Below are positions 6,085 to 12,737 of a stretch of 14,214 bases of DNA, piece by piece (the stretch's first letter is position 1; each line of letters starts with the position of its first letter). The notes beneath the pieces are model-generated. The model saw only the letters and a program-made list of their open reading frames with translations, was not told where the DNA came from and did no database searches. Origin of the DNA: Deltaproteobacteria bacterium UBA5799 (GTDB lineage: Bacteria > Desulfobacterota > GWC2-55-46); assembly GCA_002418185.1 (NCBI GenBank), contig DIDN01000152.1, positions 1-14,214 on the forward strand. Reading direction: 5' to 3'. The position numbers and the translations under genes were made by a program.

Positions 6085-7971
6085 TCATTTTACTGCCCCC
6101 AGCCCCGGCAAATGCCAGAGGTCCGCGAGCCTGCTGTCTATCTTGGGTACGGCTGAAAGGAGCTTCTTCGTATAGTCGTGTTTGGGTGCGGAGAATATAT
6201 CGGCTGTCGTGCCGCGCTCGACTATTCTCCCGTCATGCATGACCGCGACCTCGTCGGCTATGTACTCGACGACGCCTAAATCGTGGGTTATGAAGAGGAA
6301 CGAGAGGCCGAAGTCCCTCTGAATGGACTTCAAGAGATTAAGTATCTGGGCCTGCACCGAGACATCGAGGGCGGAGACCGCCTCGTCGCAGACGATGAAC
6401 TCGGGGTCAACGGCGAGGGCCCTGGCTATGCCTATCCTCTGGCGCTGGCCTCCGGAGAACTCGTGCGGGTACCGCGACATGGCCTCTGGCCCGAGCCCGA
6501 CCCTTTCGAGGACGCTCCGCACCTTCTCAGCCCGCTCCTCTTTCCCCATGCCGGGTTTAACGGCCCTGAGCCCTTCCTCTATCGTCTCCCTGACAGTGAG
6601 CCGCGGGTTAAGGGACGAGTAAGGGTCCTGGAATATTATCTGCAGGGCAGACCTGAAAGGCTTGAGCCTCCTCTCCCCGAGCGTTGCGATATCGGCCCCC
6701 TTGTAGAGGACCTCGCCATTGGTGGGCTTTATGAGTTGTATTATGGATTTTCCGGCCGTCGTCTTCCCGCAGCCCGACTCTCCCACGAGCGCAAGAGTCG
6801 AGCCTTTCTTTATCGAAAGGTCGATGCCGTCAACTGCCTTCACATGCCCCACGGTCCTTTTAAGCACGCCCTTCCTTATAGGGTACCAGGTCTTCAAGCC
6901 CCTCACCTCAAGGATGGTCTCCCTCTCGGAGGGAGGCACCGCAAGGGGCGGGAGCGCGTCAGGCTCCTGCCGCAAGGGCTTTGAATGGGGCTTGTTCATG
7001 AAGCCCGGGTCGTGCAGGTGGCAGGCAACCGAGTGCCCTTCTGCCCTCTCCACAAGCGGCGGCTCAATGGAGGCGCACCCTTCCATCTCCCTGGGGCATC
7101 TTCCGGAAAAATGGCACCCTGCGGGATAGGAAACGGCAGAGGGGACCGCGCCCGGGATGGTATCAAGGGCCTTGCCCCGCTTCTCCTGCCCGGGTATGGA
7201 GCGGAGGAGCTTTATGGTGTACGGGTGCATGGGGTTACGGAAAAGCTCCTGCGTAGGCGCGGCCTCCACGAGCTTCCCGGCGTACATGACCCCGACCATG
7301 TCCGCGTTCCTGTAGACGAGCGCCATGTTATGGGTTATGAGGAGGACGGCAGTGCCGGTCGATTCCTTCATCTCCTTTATGAGCCTGAGGATCTCCTCCT
7401 GGATGGTGACGTCGAGGGCGGTTGTGGGCTCGTCTGCTATGAGTAGGTCGGGCTTGCAGGCAAGGGCCATTGCTATCATCACCCTCTGGCGCTGCCCGCC
7501 CGAGAGCCTGTGCGGGTACTCGTCGAAGAGCCTCTCCGGTTCCGGGAGGTGGACCTTTGCGAGCATCTCTATTGCCGCCTTCCTGGCCGCTCCCTTCCTC
7601 TTAGCCTGGTGGAGGACTATGGTCTCCATGAGCTGGTCGCCTATGGTGAAGACCGGATTAAGGGAGGTCATGGGCTCCTGGAAAATCATGGATATCTTGT
7701 TGCCGCGTATCCCCCTCTTCTCGCGCTCATCGAGCGGCACGATGTCCCTGCCGTTAAGGACTATCTCCCCTCCAGCTATGTATCCCGCCGGCTCGGGCAC
7801 GAGCTGTATGATGGAGAGGGCGGTAACGGACTTTCCGCACCCGGATTCCCCGACCAGGGCAAAGGTCCCCCCCTTCGGTATCTCGAAGGAGACGCCGTCA
7901 ACCGCCTTCGCAAGCCCCTTCGGGGTTTTGAAATAGGCGCGGAGGTCTTTTATTTTTATGACAGGTCCCAT
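6085..7971 (-). CDS. Oligopeptide-type ABC importer, fused double ATPase
   Basis: A 628-residue cytoplasmic protein holding both nucleotide-binding domains of a peptide/nickel-type importer, the arrangement of YejF and GsiA. The first domain has Walker A GESGCGKS (41-48), signature LSGGQ (156-160) and Walker B LLIADEP (176-182). Between the halves is an oligopeptide-transporter C-terminal region with C286, C292, C299 and C317, the cysteine set that in DppD/OppD-type proteins can hold an Fe-S cluster. The second domain has GESGCGKT (397-404), FSGGQ (505-509) and FIVCDEA (525-531; Ala replaces the usual Pro after DE). It is last in the operon, separated from permease C by about 107 bases containing a palindromic element. 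No ribosome site is visible near the ATG: a G-rich stretch lies about 20 bases upstream, inside the repeat. The substrate cannot be told from sequence; peptides are most likely. Confidence 0.94.
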   Translation of the reverse strand: MGPVIKIKDLRAYFKTPKGLAKAVDGVSFEIPKGGTFALVGESGCGKSVTALSIIQLVPEPAGYIAGGEIVLNGRDIVPLDEREKRGIRGNKISMIFQEPMTSLNPVFTIGDQLMETIVLHQAKRKGAARKAAIEMLAKVHLPEPERLFDEYPHRLSGGQRQRVMIAMALACKPDLLIADEPTTALDVTIQEEILRLIKEMKESTGTAVLLITHNMALVYRNADMVGVMYAGKLVEAAPTQELFRNPMHPYTIKLLRSIPGQEKRGKALDTIPGAVPSAVSYPAGCHFSGRCPREMEGCASIEPPLVERAEGHSVACHLHDPGFMNKPHSKPLRQEPDALPPLAVPPSERETILEVRGLKTWYPIRKGVLKRTVGHVKAVDGIDLSIKKGSTLALVGESGCGKTTAGKSIIQLIKPTNGEVLYKGADIATLGERRLKPFRSALQIIFQDPYSSLNPRLTVRETIEEGLRAVKPGMGKEERAEKVRSVLERVGLGPEAMSRYPHEFSGGQRQRIGIARALAVDPEFIVCDEAVSALDVSVQAQILNLLKSIQRDFGLSFLFITHDLGVVEYIADEVAVMHDGRIVERGTTADIFSAPKHDYTKKLLSAVPKIDSRLADLWHLPGLGAVK

Positions 7972-7991
7972 TTTAATGTCGCGTTTTGTTT

Positions 7992-8074
7992 CCCCCTCTT
8001 TTATAAAGAGGGGCAGGGGGGATTATATTTTATAATCCCCCTCAATCCCCCCTTTAGAAAGGGGGGATATTTTT
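7992..8074. repeat. Nested palindromic intergenic element (three hairpins)
   Basis: This fills most of the gap between permease C and the ATPase gene. It holds three perfect stems: CCCCTCTTT/AAAGAGGGG (7993-8001 with 8005-8013), an 11-bp GGGGGATTATA stem (8017-8027 with 8031-8041), and a 10-bp ATCCCCCCTT/AAGGGGGGAT stem (8045-8054 with 8059-8068) followed by ATTTTT. The left half and the reverse complement of the right half align closely, so the whole is one long imperfect palindrome centred near 8029, made of two head-to-head copies of a small hairpin unit. It resembles REP/MITE-like intergenic repeats. In RNA it could act as a partial terminator or an end-protecting stem between cistrons. 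Confidence 0.8.
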
Positions 8075-8078
8075 CGCG

Positions 8079-9251
8079 CTACCTGTACCTGAGCCGCGGG
8101 TCGAGCGCGTCCCTTACCGCGTCGCCGAATATGTTCGCCGGGAGCACCAGCCCGAACATGAAGATGAAGGAGGCCGTGAGGTTCCACCAGACGACCGGGT
8201 CCATTGACAACTCCAGTCGCGAGTTGTTAATCATGTTGCCCCAGCTCCCCATTTGCGGGCCGACGCCTATGCCGATGTAGCTCAATATGGCCTCTGCGAG
8301 CACCAGTGCGCTGAACTGCAGGACAAACGTTATGAGGACCAGATGCATGACGTTAGGCACGATGTGCCTGTATATTATGCCGGGCCTCGATACGCCGAAG
8401 GCCCTCGATGCCTGCACGTACTCAAGCTCACGAAGCTTCAGGGTCTCGCCCCGTATGAGCCTGCAGAGGTCGGTCCAGGATGTTATGCCTAATATGAGGG
8501 CGAGCCAGAATAGCCGGTCGTTCCAGACGAAGACCCCGAGGCTCAGCCGCCCTTCCGAGATGAGCCCGCCCTGGTAGCCAGAGGTCCCGAAAAGGAGCAT
8601 GAACGCGACTATGAGGAGCACACCCGGTATCGAGGCGAGCGTCGTATAAATGTACTGTACGATATCGTCCAGCACGCCCCCGAAATACCCTGCCACGACC
8701 CCGAAGAAGATAGCAAAGGGGACTATGATGAGGGTGGTGCCCGCGCCAATGACGACCGCGGTCCTTACGCCCTTCATGGCATTGAAGAGGACGTCGTCCC
8801 CGACCTTGTCGGTGCCGAGCCAGTGCGCCCCCGGGTGCTTGAGAGGCGCGTATTCCCGTCCGGTAGTCCCGTCCGGCAGCTCTACGTTCTCCTTTACGAA
8901 GAGGTGCTTTGCGAACGGGGCCGAGTAGGTCTTCTCGTGATTCGCCCTCATGCCCTCGAATGCCCTGTCAAGGAGGCTCAAAGACTGGGCGCTGTATATC
9001 GCCTCGCCCTTTTCGGTCCTGGCCTGGACGCCGTCCTCGCGCAAGACCGGGTCCCGGTAACGGATGCTGTCGAGTAGCGCTACCGAAAAGTAAAGGGCCA
9101 GTACAGCCAGGCAGGCCATGGCGAGCCTGTTCTTCCTTATCTCCCGCCAGGCCGAGGCGGCTGCGCCGTCCTTTCTTACGGCGATGGCGAAGTAGACTAT
9201 CGCGCCGGCGAGGAAAAAGACTATGAAATCGGTTGCTAATATTACTGGCAT
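8079..9251 (-). CDS. ABC importer permease, OppC/DppC/YejE type
   Basis: A 390-residue inner-membrane permease. The binding-protein-dependent transport core is seen from the LGTDKVGDDVL block (145-155), through several membrane spans, to the EAA loop (269-300, with ASRAFGVSRPG) that docks on the ATPase, ending in the typical DPRLRYR tail. It is longer than typical DppC. A membrane helix (about 7-25) precedes the usual OppC N-terminal helix (43-62). A stretch of about 80 residues (63-145) between helix and core probably lies outside the membrane and ends in the GTD motif region. The ATG has AGGA 6 bases upstream and lies 7 bases after the permease B stop, so the two are co-translated. It ends 107 bases before the ATPase gene. 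Confidence 0.93.
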   Translation of the reverse strand: MPVILATDFIVFFLAGAIVYFAIAVRKDGAAASAWREIRKNRLAMACLAVLALYFSVALLDSIRYRDPVLREDGVQARTEKGEAIYSAQSLSLLDRAFEGMRANHEKTYSAPFAKHLFVKENVELPDGTTGREYAPLKHPGAHWLGTDKVGDDVLFNAMKGVRTAVVIGAGTTLIIVPFAIFFGVVAGYFGGVLDDIVQYIYTTLASIPGVLLIVAFMLLFGTSGYQGGLISEGRLSLGVFVWNDRLFWLALILGITSWTDLCRLIRGETLKLRELEYVQASRAFGVSRPGIIYRHIVPNVMHLVLITFVLQFSALVLAEAILSYIGIGVGPQMGSWGNMINNSRLELSMDPVVWWNLTASFIFMFGLVLPANIFGDAVRDALDPRLRYR

Positions 9252-9258
9252 TGTAATC

Positions 9259-10239
9259 CTATTCGAACCTTACTCTCGGGTCTACGAGAGTGTAGCTTAT
9301 GTCCGTCATTATGAGCCCTATTATGTAGAGTATCGAGCCCAGGTAGACCATGGACCTCACTATGGCGAAATCCTGCGAATGTATGGCGTTTATGGTGAAG
9401 CTCCCCAGCCCCGGAATGGCGAAGAAGGTCTCGAGTATGAGGCTCCCGGTGAAGAGGAACGGTATGGATACGACCACGTTCGTTAAGACCGGTATCATCG
9501 CGTTCTTAAGCGCGTGCTTGAAGAGCACCCTGCCTTCGGTGAGCCCTTTTGCCCTCGCGGTCCTTACATAGTCCTTGTTTATCTCCTCCAGGAAAACCGT
9601 CCTGTAGAAGCGCACTCCTCCTCCTATGGCTGCTATGATGCCTATTATGATCGGTAGCACTAGAAACTTTATTGAATGCAGCCCCGCGTCATAGCCGGAT
9701 ATGGGGAATAGCTTCAAGAGCTTGCCCAAAATGAATTGCCCGCCTATGATGTAGAAGAGCGAAGATATGGACATGAGGATTACAGCGAGCACAACGCCCC
9801 AGATGTCTATGTAGGTTGCCCTGTAATAGGCGAGCATCATCGCGAAAAAGAGATTCACGGACACGGCAGCAATGAATGTGGGGACGCTTATGGCGAGGCT
9901 CGCCCACATGCGCGTCCTTATTTCCTGGCCGATGTCGATGTTGTTCCTGTCGGACCTGCCGAAGTCGAACCAGAGGAGCGGCACCGACTTCTGGAAGAAG
10001 ACCGTCTCGGTCACCTTCTTTATGCCGGGCTCCTCCGTATTCACGAACGCCGGGAGGTCGTAGCCGTGGTCCCTTTTCCAGTTCTCGATTGCCGCGGGAG
10101 TGACGTTCTTTTCCCCTAATACCTGCCTCGCCATGTCGTCGGGCGTGTTGACATAGAAAAAGAGGAGCGCAGTCAGCACGTTCACGCCTATTATTATCGG
10201 CACGGCGTAGAGTATCCTTCTTATGATGTACGATAGCAT
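9259..10239 (-). CDS. ABC importer permease, OppB/DppB/YejB type
   Basis: A 326-residue inner-membrane permease forming half of the translocation pore. The first helix is at about 8-30. A periplasmic segment of about 80 residues (31-111) includes NTPDDMARQVLG, the place where the family normally has a PGDP-like motif. The transport core follows from about 112. The EAA loop is 218-251 (EEINKDYVRTARAKGL...), and the protein ends in SYTLVDPRVRFE as the family does. It begins 9 bases after the binding-protein stop and in the same frame; AGGAGG lies 15 bases before the ATG, farther than usual, so coupling is likely. It probably pairs with the adjacent OppC-type permease. Confidence 0.94.
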   Translation of the reverse strand: MLSYIIRRILYAVPIIIGVNVLTALLFFYVNTPDDMARQVLGEKNVTPAAIENWKRDHGYDLPAFVNTEEPGIKKVTETVFFQKSVPLLWFDFGRSDRNNIDIGQEIRTRMWASLAISVPTFIAAVSVNLFFAMMLAYYRATYIDIWGVVLAVILMSISSLFYIIGGQFILGKLLKLFPISGYDAGLHSIKFLVLPIIIGIIAAIGGGVRFYRTVFLEEINKDYVRTARAKGLTEGRVLFKHALKNAMIPVLTNVVVSIPFLFTGSLILETFFAIPGLGSFTINAIHSQDFAIVRSMVYLGSILYIIGLIMTDISYTLVDPRVRFE

Positions 10240-10248
10240 CTCGTCGAC

Positions 10249-12495
10249 TCAGGCCCTCCTGCCGAGGCCGCGCCTCCTCCGGACGGTTATTATGGCCGGG
10301 AGCGACCCTATGATTATAACGGCGATGATAGCCGCCACCGGCCATATGACCGGCCTGTTCCATTCGTCCCTGGCCGCCTGCCTCTTCTCCGCGTTTAATT
10401 TTATGTACTTCATCGTGTTGTTCGACATGGCGTTGGGCTTGACGTTCTCCACCCATCCGTGGAAGAGCGAGAACGCAACGGGGTGGTATCCCCATACCCA
10501 GGGCGCGTCCCTTCTGAGTATCTCGACCATCCCGTCTATGACCTCTTGCCGGGCCGGGCCGTTCTCCATGTTCTCCATACTTTTAAAGAGCCTGTCGAAC
10601 TCAGAGTTCGAGTAGTTGGCCGCGTTCTCGCCCTGGTGCTTCACCTTCCCGTTCGGGCCCGCAAGGAGGAAGAAAAAGTTCTCCGGGTCAGGGTAGTCGG
10701 CGTTCCAGCCCCAGGAGAAGAACTGGAAGTTGCCCTTGAACAGCTTCTCCTGGAACCGGTTGTAGTCGGTGGTGCGGCTCTCGAGCTGTATGCCGAGGAG
10801 CGCGAACTTCTTTATATACCAGTTTACGAGGGGGGTGGAATCGGCCCCTGTCCAGGCGTTGTCGAACGTGATGACGAGCGGCCTTCCGCCGGGGGTCCTT
10901 CCGCCGGGGTAGCCCGCCTCTGCCATGAGCCTTTTAGCTTCGTCGAGGGACTTCCTGACCGGCTTGTTCCTTTTCGGGTCCCAGTCGTAGACGTATGGGT
11001 TTATGCCTTCTTTCCCCTCCTTTTGCCCGAATATGCCCGGCGGGAGCGGGGACATTGCGCCAATGCCCCTTCCGTTGCTGAAGATCGAGACGAACTCCTC
11101 GTAGTCGAGCACTATGGAGATGGCCTGCCGGAGCTTCTGCTTCTCGGGCGAGTAGCCCCCCACCACGTCGTCGAGCATGTTGAACCCGGAATAGAAGACG
11201 GATGGGCGGACCGACGTAAGGAGCCTCATCCCCCTTTCCCGCATATCGTCCGTAAGCTCGGGCCTTCCGCCGCTGCCTATGGATACGGCCTGGTCGAAGC
11301 TCTCGGAGCTTATGCCGGAGTTGTCGTAATAGCCCTGAAGGAACTTGTTCCACCTCGGGATGGCCTCTTTTTCGAGCTTGAAGACAATCTTCTCGATGAA
11401 GGGGAGGCCCTCTCCCGCGTACCTGAGAAGCCCCTTCTCCGCGTCGCCCTCCTCGCCGGCTCCGGGATAGGGCTCATGGCGGTAGTTCCCGTTTTTAACG
11501 AGCACTATCTCCATGTTCGGGTTGAAGGTCTCCATCATGTAAGGGCCGGTGCCCACCGGGAACCTGTTGAGGTTCATGTTCCTGTCCATGAGCGCGCCCT
11601 GCCTGTAAAACTCGGCGGCCTCCCTGGGCATGGGCGCGAAAAAGGGCATGGCGAGCCAGTAGGCGAACTGCGGGTACTTGGTCTTGAGGATTATCCTGAA
11701 CGTGCGGTCGTCTACCTTTTCGACCCCGGGGAGCGGGTGCTTCCAGTAGTCGAGGATAACGGGGTTTTCCTTCTCGTCGGCAGCCTGGTTGTAGGAGAAA
11801 CCGGCTTCGGCCCGCCTCCGGGCCCTTATCTCCTCGAGGTCGGCCCGGAGGGCCTTTGCATATTCCTCGAGCCCCAGTATGTATTTTTCGAGGATGGAGA
11901 GGACGGGGCTCTCCACCTGCGGGTCCGCGAGCCTCATTATCTGGTAGATGAAGTCGTCGGCCGTAAGCTCCCTCGTGCCCTTCTCCGGGAAGTCCGTTAT
12001 CCCTTCTATCCCGCCAATGTCGCTCCCGGCAAGGCCCTGGTATAGGGGCTTTCCTCCGGGGTCCAGGGCGAATGCTGGGTGGTCCTGGAAGAGTATCCCC
12101 TCCCGCACCTTCAGCTCGTAGACCGCCCTCTTAACGGCCTCTGCGGGCGCCCCGTCCGGGAGCTTCCGTCCGTCCTTGCCGTAATAGACGGGCTCAGGCA
12201 CCTCCTCAACGGTGAGGGGCTTAAGTTCGTACGGCCTCTTGAGGTAATGGTATTCGAGAGGCGGCTCGTATATCTGTCCTATGATGTCGTACTCGTCGGA
12301 ACTGTAGGCGCGGCCGGGGTCGAGGTGCTTGGGAGGCTCGAAAAAGGTGGTGTAGAAGATGTTCTTTCCTCGTTCGGACGGGCGGTACGGGTCGTTCGGC
12401 GTGCAGCCTGCGAAGAATACCAATAGCGCGAGGGTCAGCGCCGCGAGGGTCCTGGGAAGGTTCCTACCGATTGCTCCTCCAGCCATAAACTTCAT
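10249..12495 (-). CDS. Peptide-binding lipoprotein of ABC importer (SBP family 5)
   Basis: The extracytoplasmic substrate-binding protein, family 5 (OppA/DppA/YejA-like), 748 residues and clearly longer than the usual 500-600. The signal peptide has a basic start (GRNLPR), a hydrophobic core and the lipobox FAGC, with Cys31 as the probable lipid-bearing residue. Family features include FPVGTGPYMMETFNPN (about 310-325), repeated Trp/Tyr-rich strands and WGWNADYPDPENFFFLLAG in the C-terminal half. Extra length comes from an insert of about 100 residues near 130-240 and from a C-terminal membrane helix (about 716-738) followed by RRRRGLGRR. The ATG at 12495 was preferred to an in-frame TTG at 12504; an ATG at 12486 is also possible, and none has a clear ribosome site. 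First gene of the four-gene operon, downstream of a promoter at 12580-12608. Confidence 0.92.
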   Translation of the reverse strand: MKFMAGGAIGRNLPRTLAALTLALLVFFAGCTPNDPYRPSERGKNIFYTTFFEPPKHLDPGRAYSSDEYDIIGQIYEPPLEYHYLKRPYELKPLTVEEVPEPVYYGKDGRKLPDGAPAEAVKRAVYELKVREGILFQDHPAFALDPGGKPLYQGLAGSDIGGIEGITDFPEKGTRELTADDFIYQIMRLADPQVESPVLSILEKYILGLEEYAKALRADLEEIRARRRAEAGFSYNQAADEKENPVILDYWKHPLPGVEKVDDRTFRIILKTKYPQFAYWLAMPFFAPMPREAAEFYRQGALMDRNMNLNRFPVGTGPYMMETFNPNMEIVLVKNGNYRHEPYPGAGEEGDAEKGLLRYAGEGLPFIEKIVFKLEKEAIPRWNKFLQGYYDNSGISSESFDQAVSIGSGGRPELTDDMRERGMRLLTSVRPSVFYSGFNMLDDVVGGYSPEKQKLRQAISIVLDYEEFVSIFSNGRGIGAMSPLPPGIFGQKEGKEGINPYVYDWDPKRNKPVRKSLDEAKRLMAEAGYPGGRTPGGRPLVITFDNAWTGADSTPLVNWYIKKFALLGIQLESRTTDYNRFQEKLFKGNFQFFSWGWNADYPDPENFFFLLAGPNGKVKHQGENAANYSNSEFDRLFKSMENMENGPARQEVIDGMVEILRRDAPWVWGYHPVAFSLFHGWVENVKPNAMSNNTMKYIKLNAEKRQAARDEWNRPVIWPVAAIIAVIIIGSLPAIITVRRRRGLGRRA

Positions 12496-12529
12496 ATTTA
12501 GCAAGGGTGCGGCCGTGCAACATAAGTCA

Positions 12530-12558
12530 CTGACCGAAACCGTAAAAAAGCTTATAAT
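12530..12558 (+). promoter_or_regulatory. Candidate upstream promoter of rpoD (P1)
   Basis: CTGACC (12530-12535) and a perfect TATAAT (12553-12558) are 17 bases apart on the plus strand. Transcription would start near 12565, leaving a leader of about 170 bases before rpoD. The elements lie inside the predicted leader of the divergent transporter operon, so this promoter and the one at 12580-12608 face each other. Confidence 0.5.
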
Positions 12559-12579
12559 GACAATATGTTAGAATAAAAA

Positions 12580-12608
12580 ACTTTAACACAATCCCCCGGC
12601 GAGGTCAA
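12580..12608 (-). promoter_or_regulatory. Predicted promoter of the ABC importer operon
   Basis: Minus-strand TTGACC (12603-12608) and TAAAGT (12580-12585) are 17 bases apart, giving a start near 12573 and a leader of about 78 bases. The region is markedly richer in A+T than the genes around it. Between this promoter and rpoD no reading frame is seen. Confidence 0.5.
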
Positions 12609-12650
12609 GCGGGACGGACCAAAAAAGCGTAAAATCGGCAACCTGGCATG

Positions 12651-12667
12651 GCTTGACTGGGCTTGAC
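12651..12667 (+). repeat. Tandem GCTTGAC repeat at the rpoD promoter
   Basis: GCTTGAC occurs at 12651-12657 and again at 12661-12667, exactly 10 bases apart (about one helical turn); the second copy includes the P2 -35 box. An inverted copy (GTCAAGC, 12604-12610) includes the -35 of the transporter promoter. They may be alternative -35 elements or a binding site read on one DNA face. Confidence 0.4.
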
Positions 12668-12692
12668 ATTTGTCCTATCCTTATGTTAGGAT
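12663..12692 (+). promoter_or_regulatory. Predicted proximal promoter of rpoD (P2)
   Basis: A consensus TTGACA (12663-12668) is 18 bases from TAGGAT (12687-12692; 4 of 6 matches). Transcription would start near 12699, giving a leader of about 39 bases. This is the best-placed promoter for rpoD. Its -10 lies in TATGTTAGGAT (12682-12692), a near copy of TATGTTAGAAT at 12564-12574. Confidence 0.6.
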
Positions 12693-12737
12693 TAAATAAT
12701 TTTTCTGTCCAGGTAAAGGCGAGTAAAGGAAGGGTTT

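Noticed and set aside
7992..8068. C-rich repeats considered as a CRISPR array
   Set aside because: There are only two related units, in inverted rather than direct orientation, with no spacers of constant length.
10459..12045. Open plus-strand frame of 528 codons opposite the binding protein
   Set aside because: It is a shadow of the family 5 binding protein: low-complexity Val/Glu/Leu-rich translation, no ribosome site and no family likeness.
12464..12523. Short upstream frame (19 codons from an ATG at 12523) overlapping the binding-protein start
   Set aside because: It has no ribosome site and no sign of a leader-peptide design such as repeated codons with an attenuator; likely chance.
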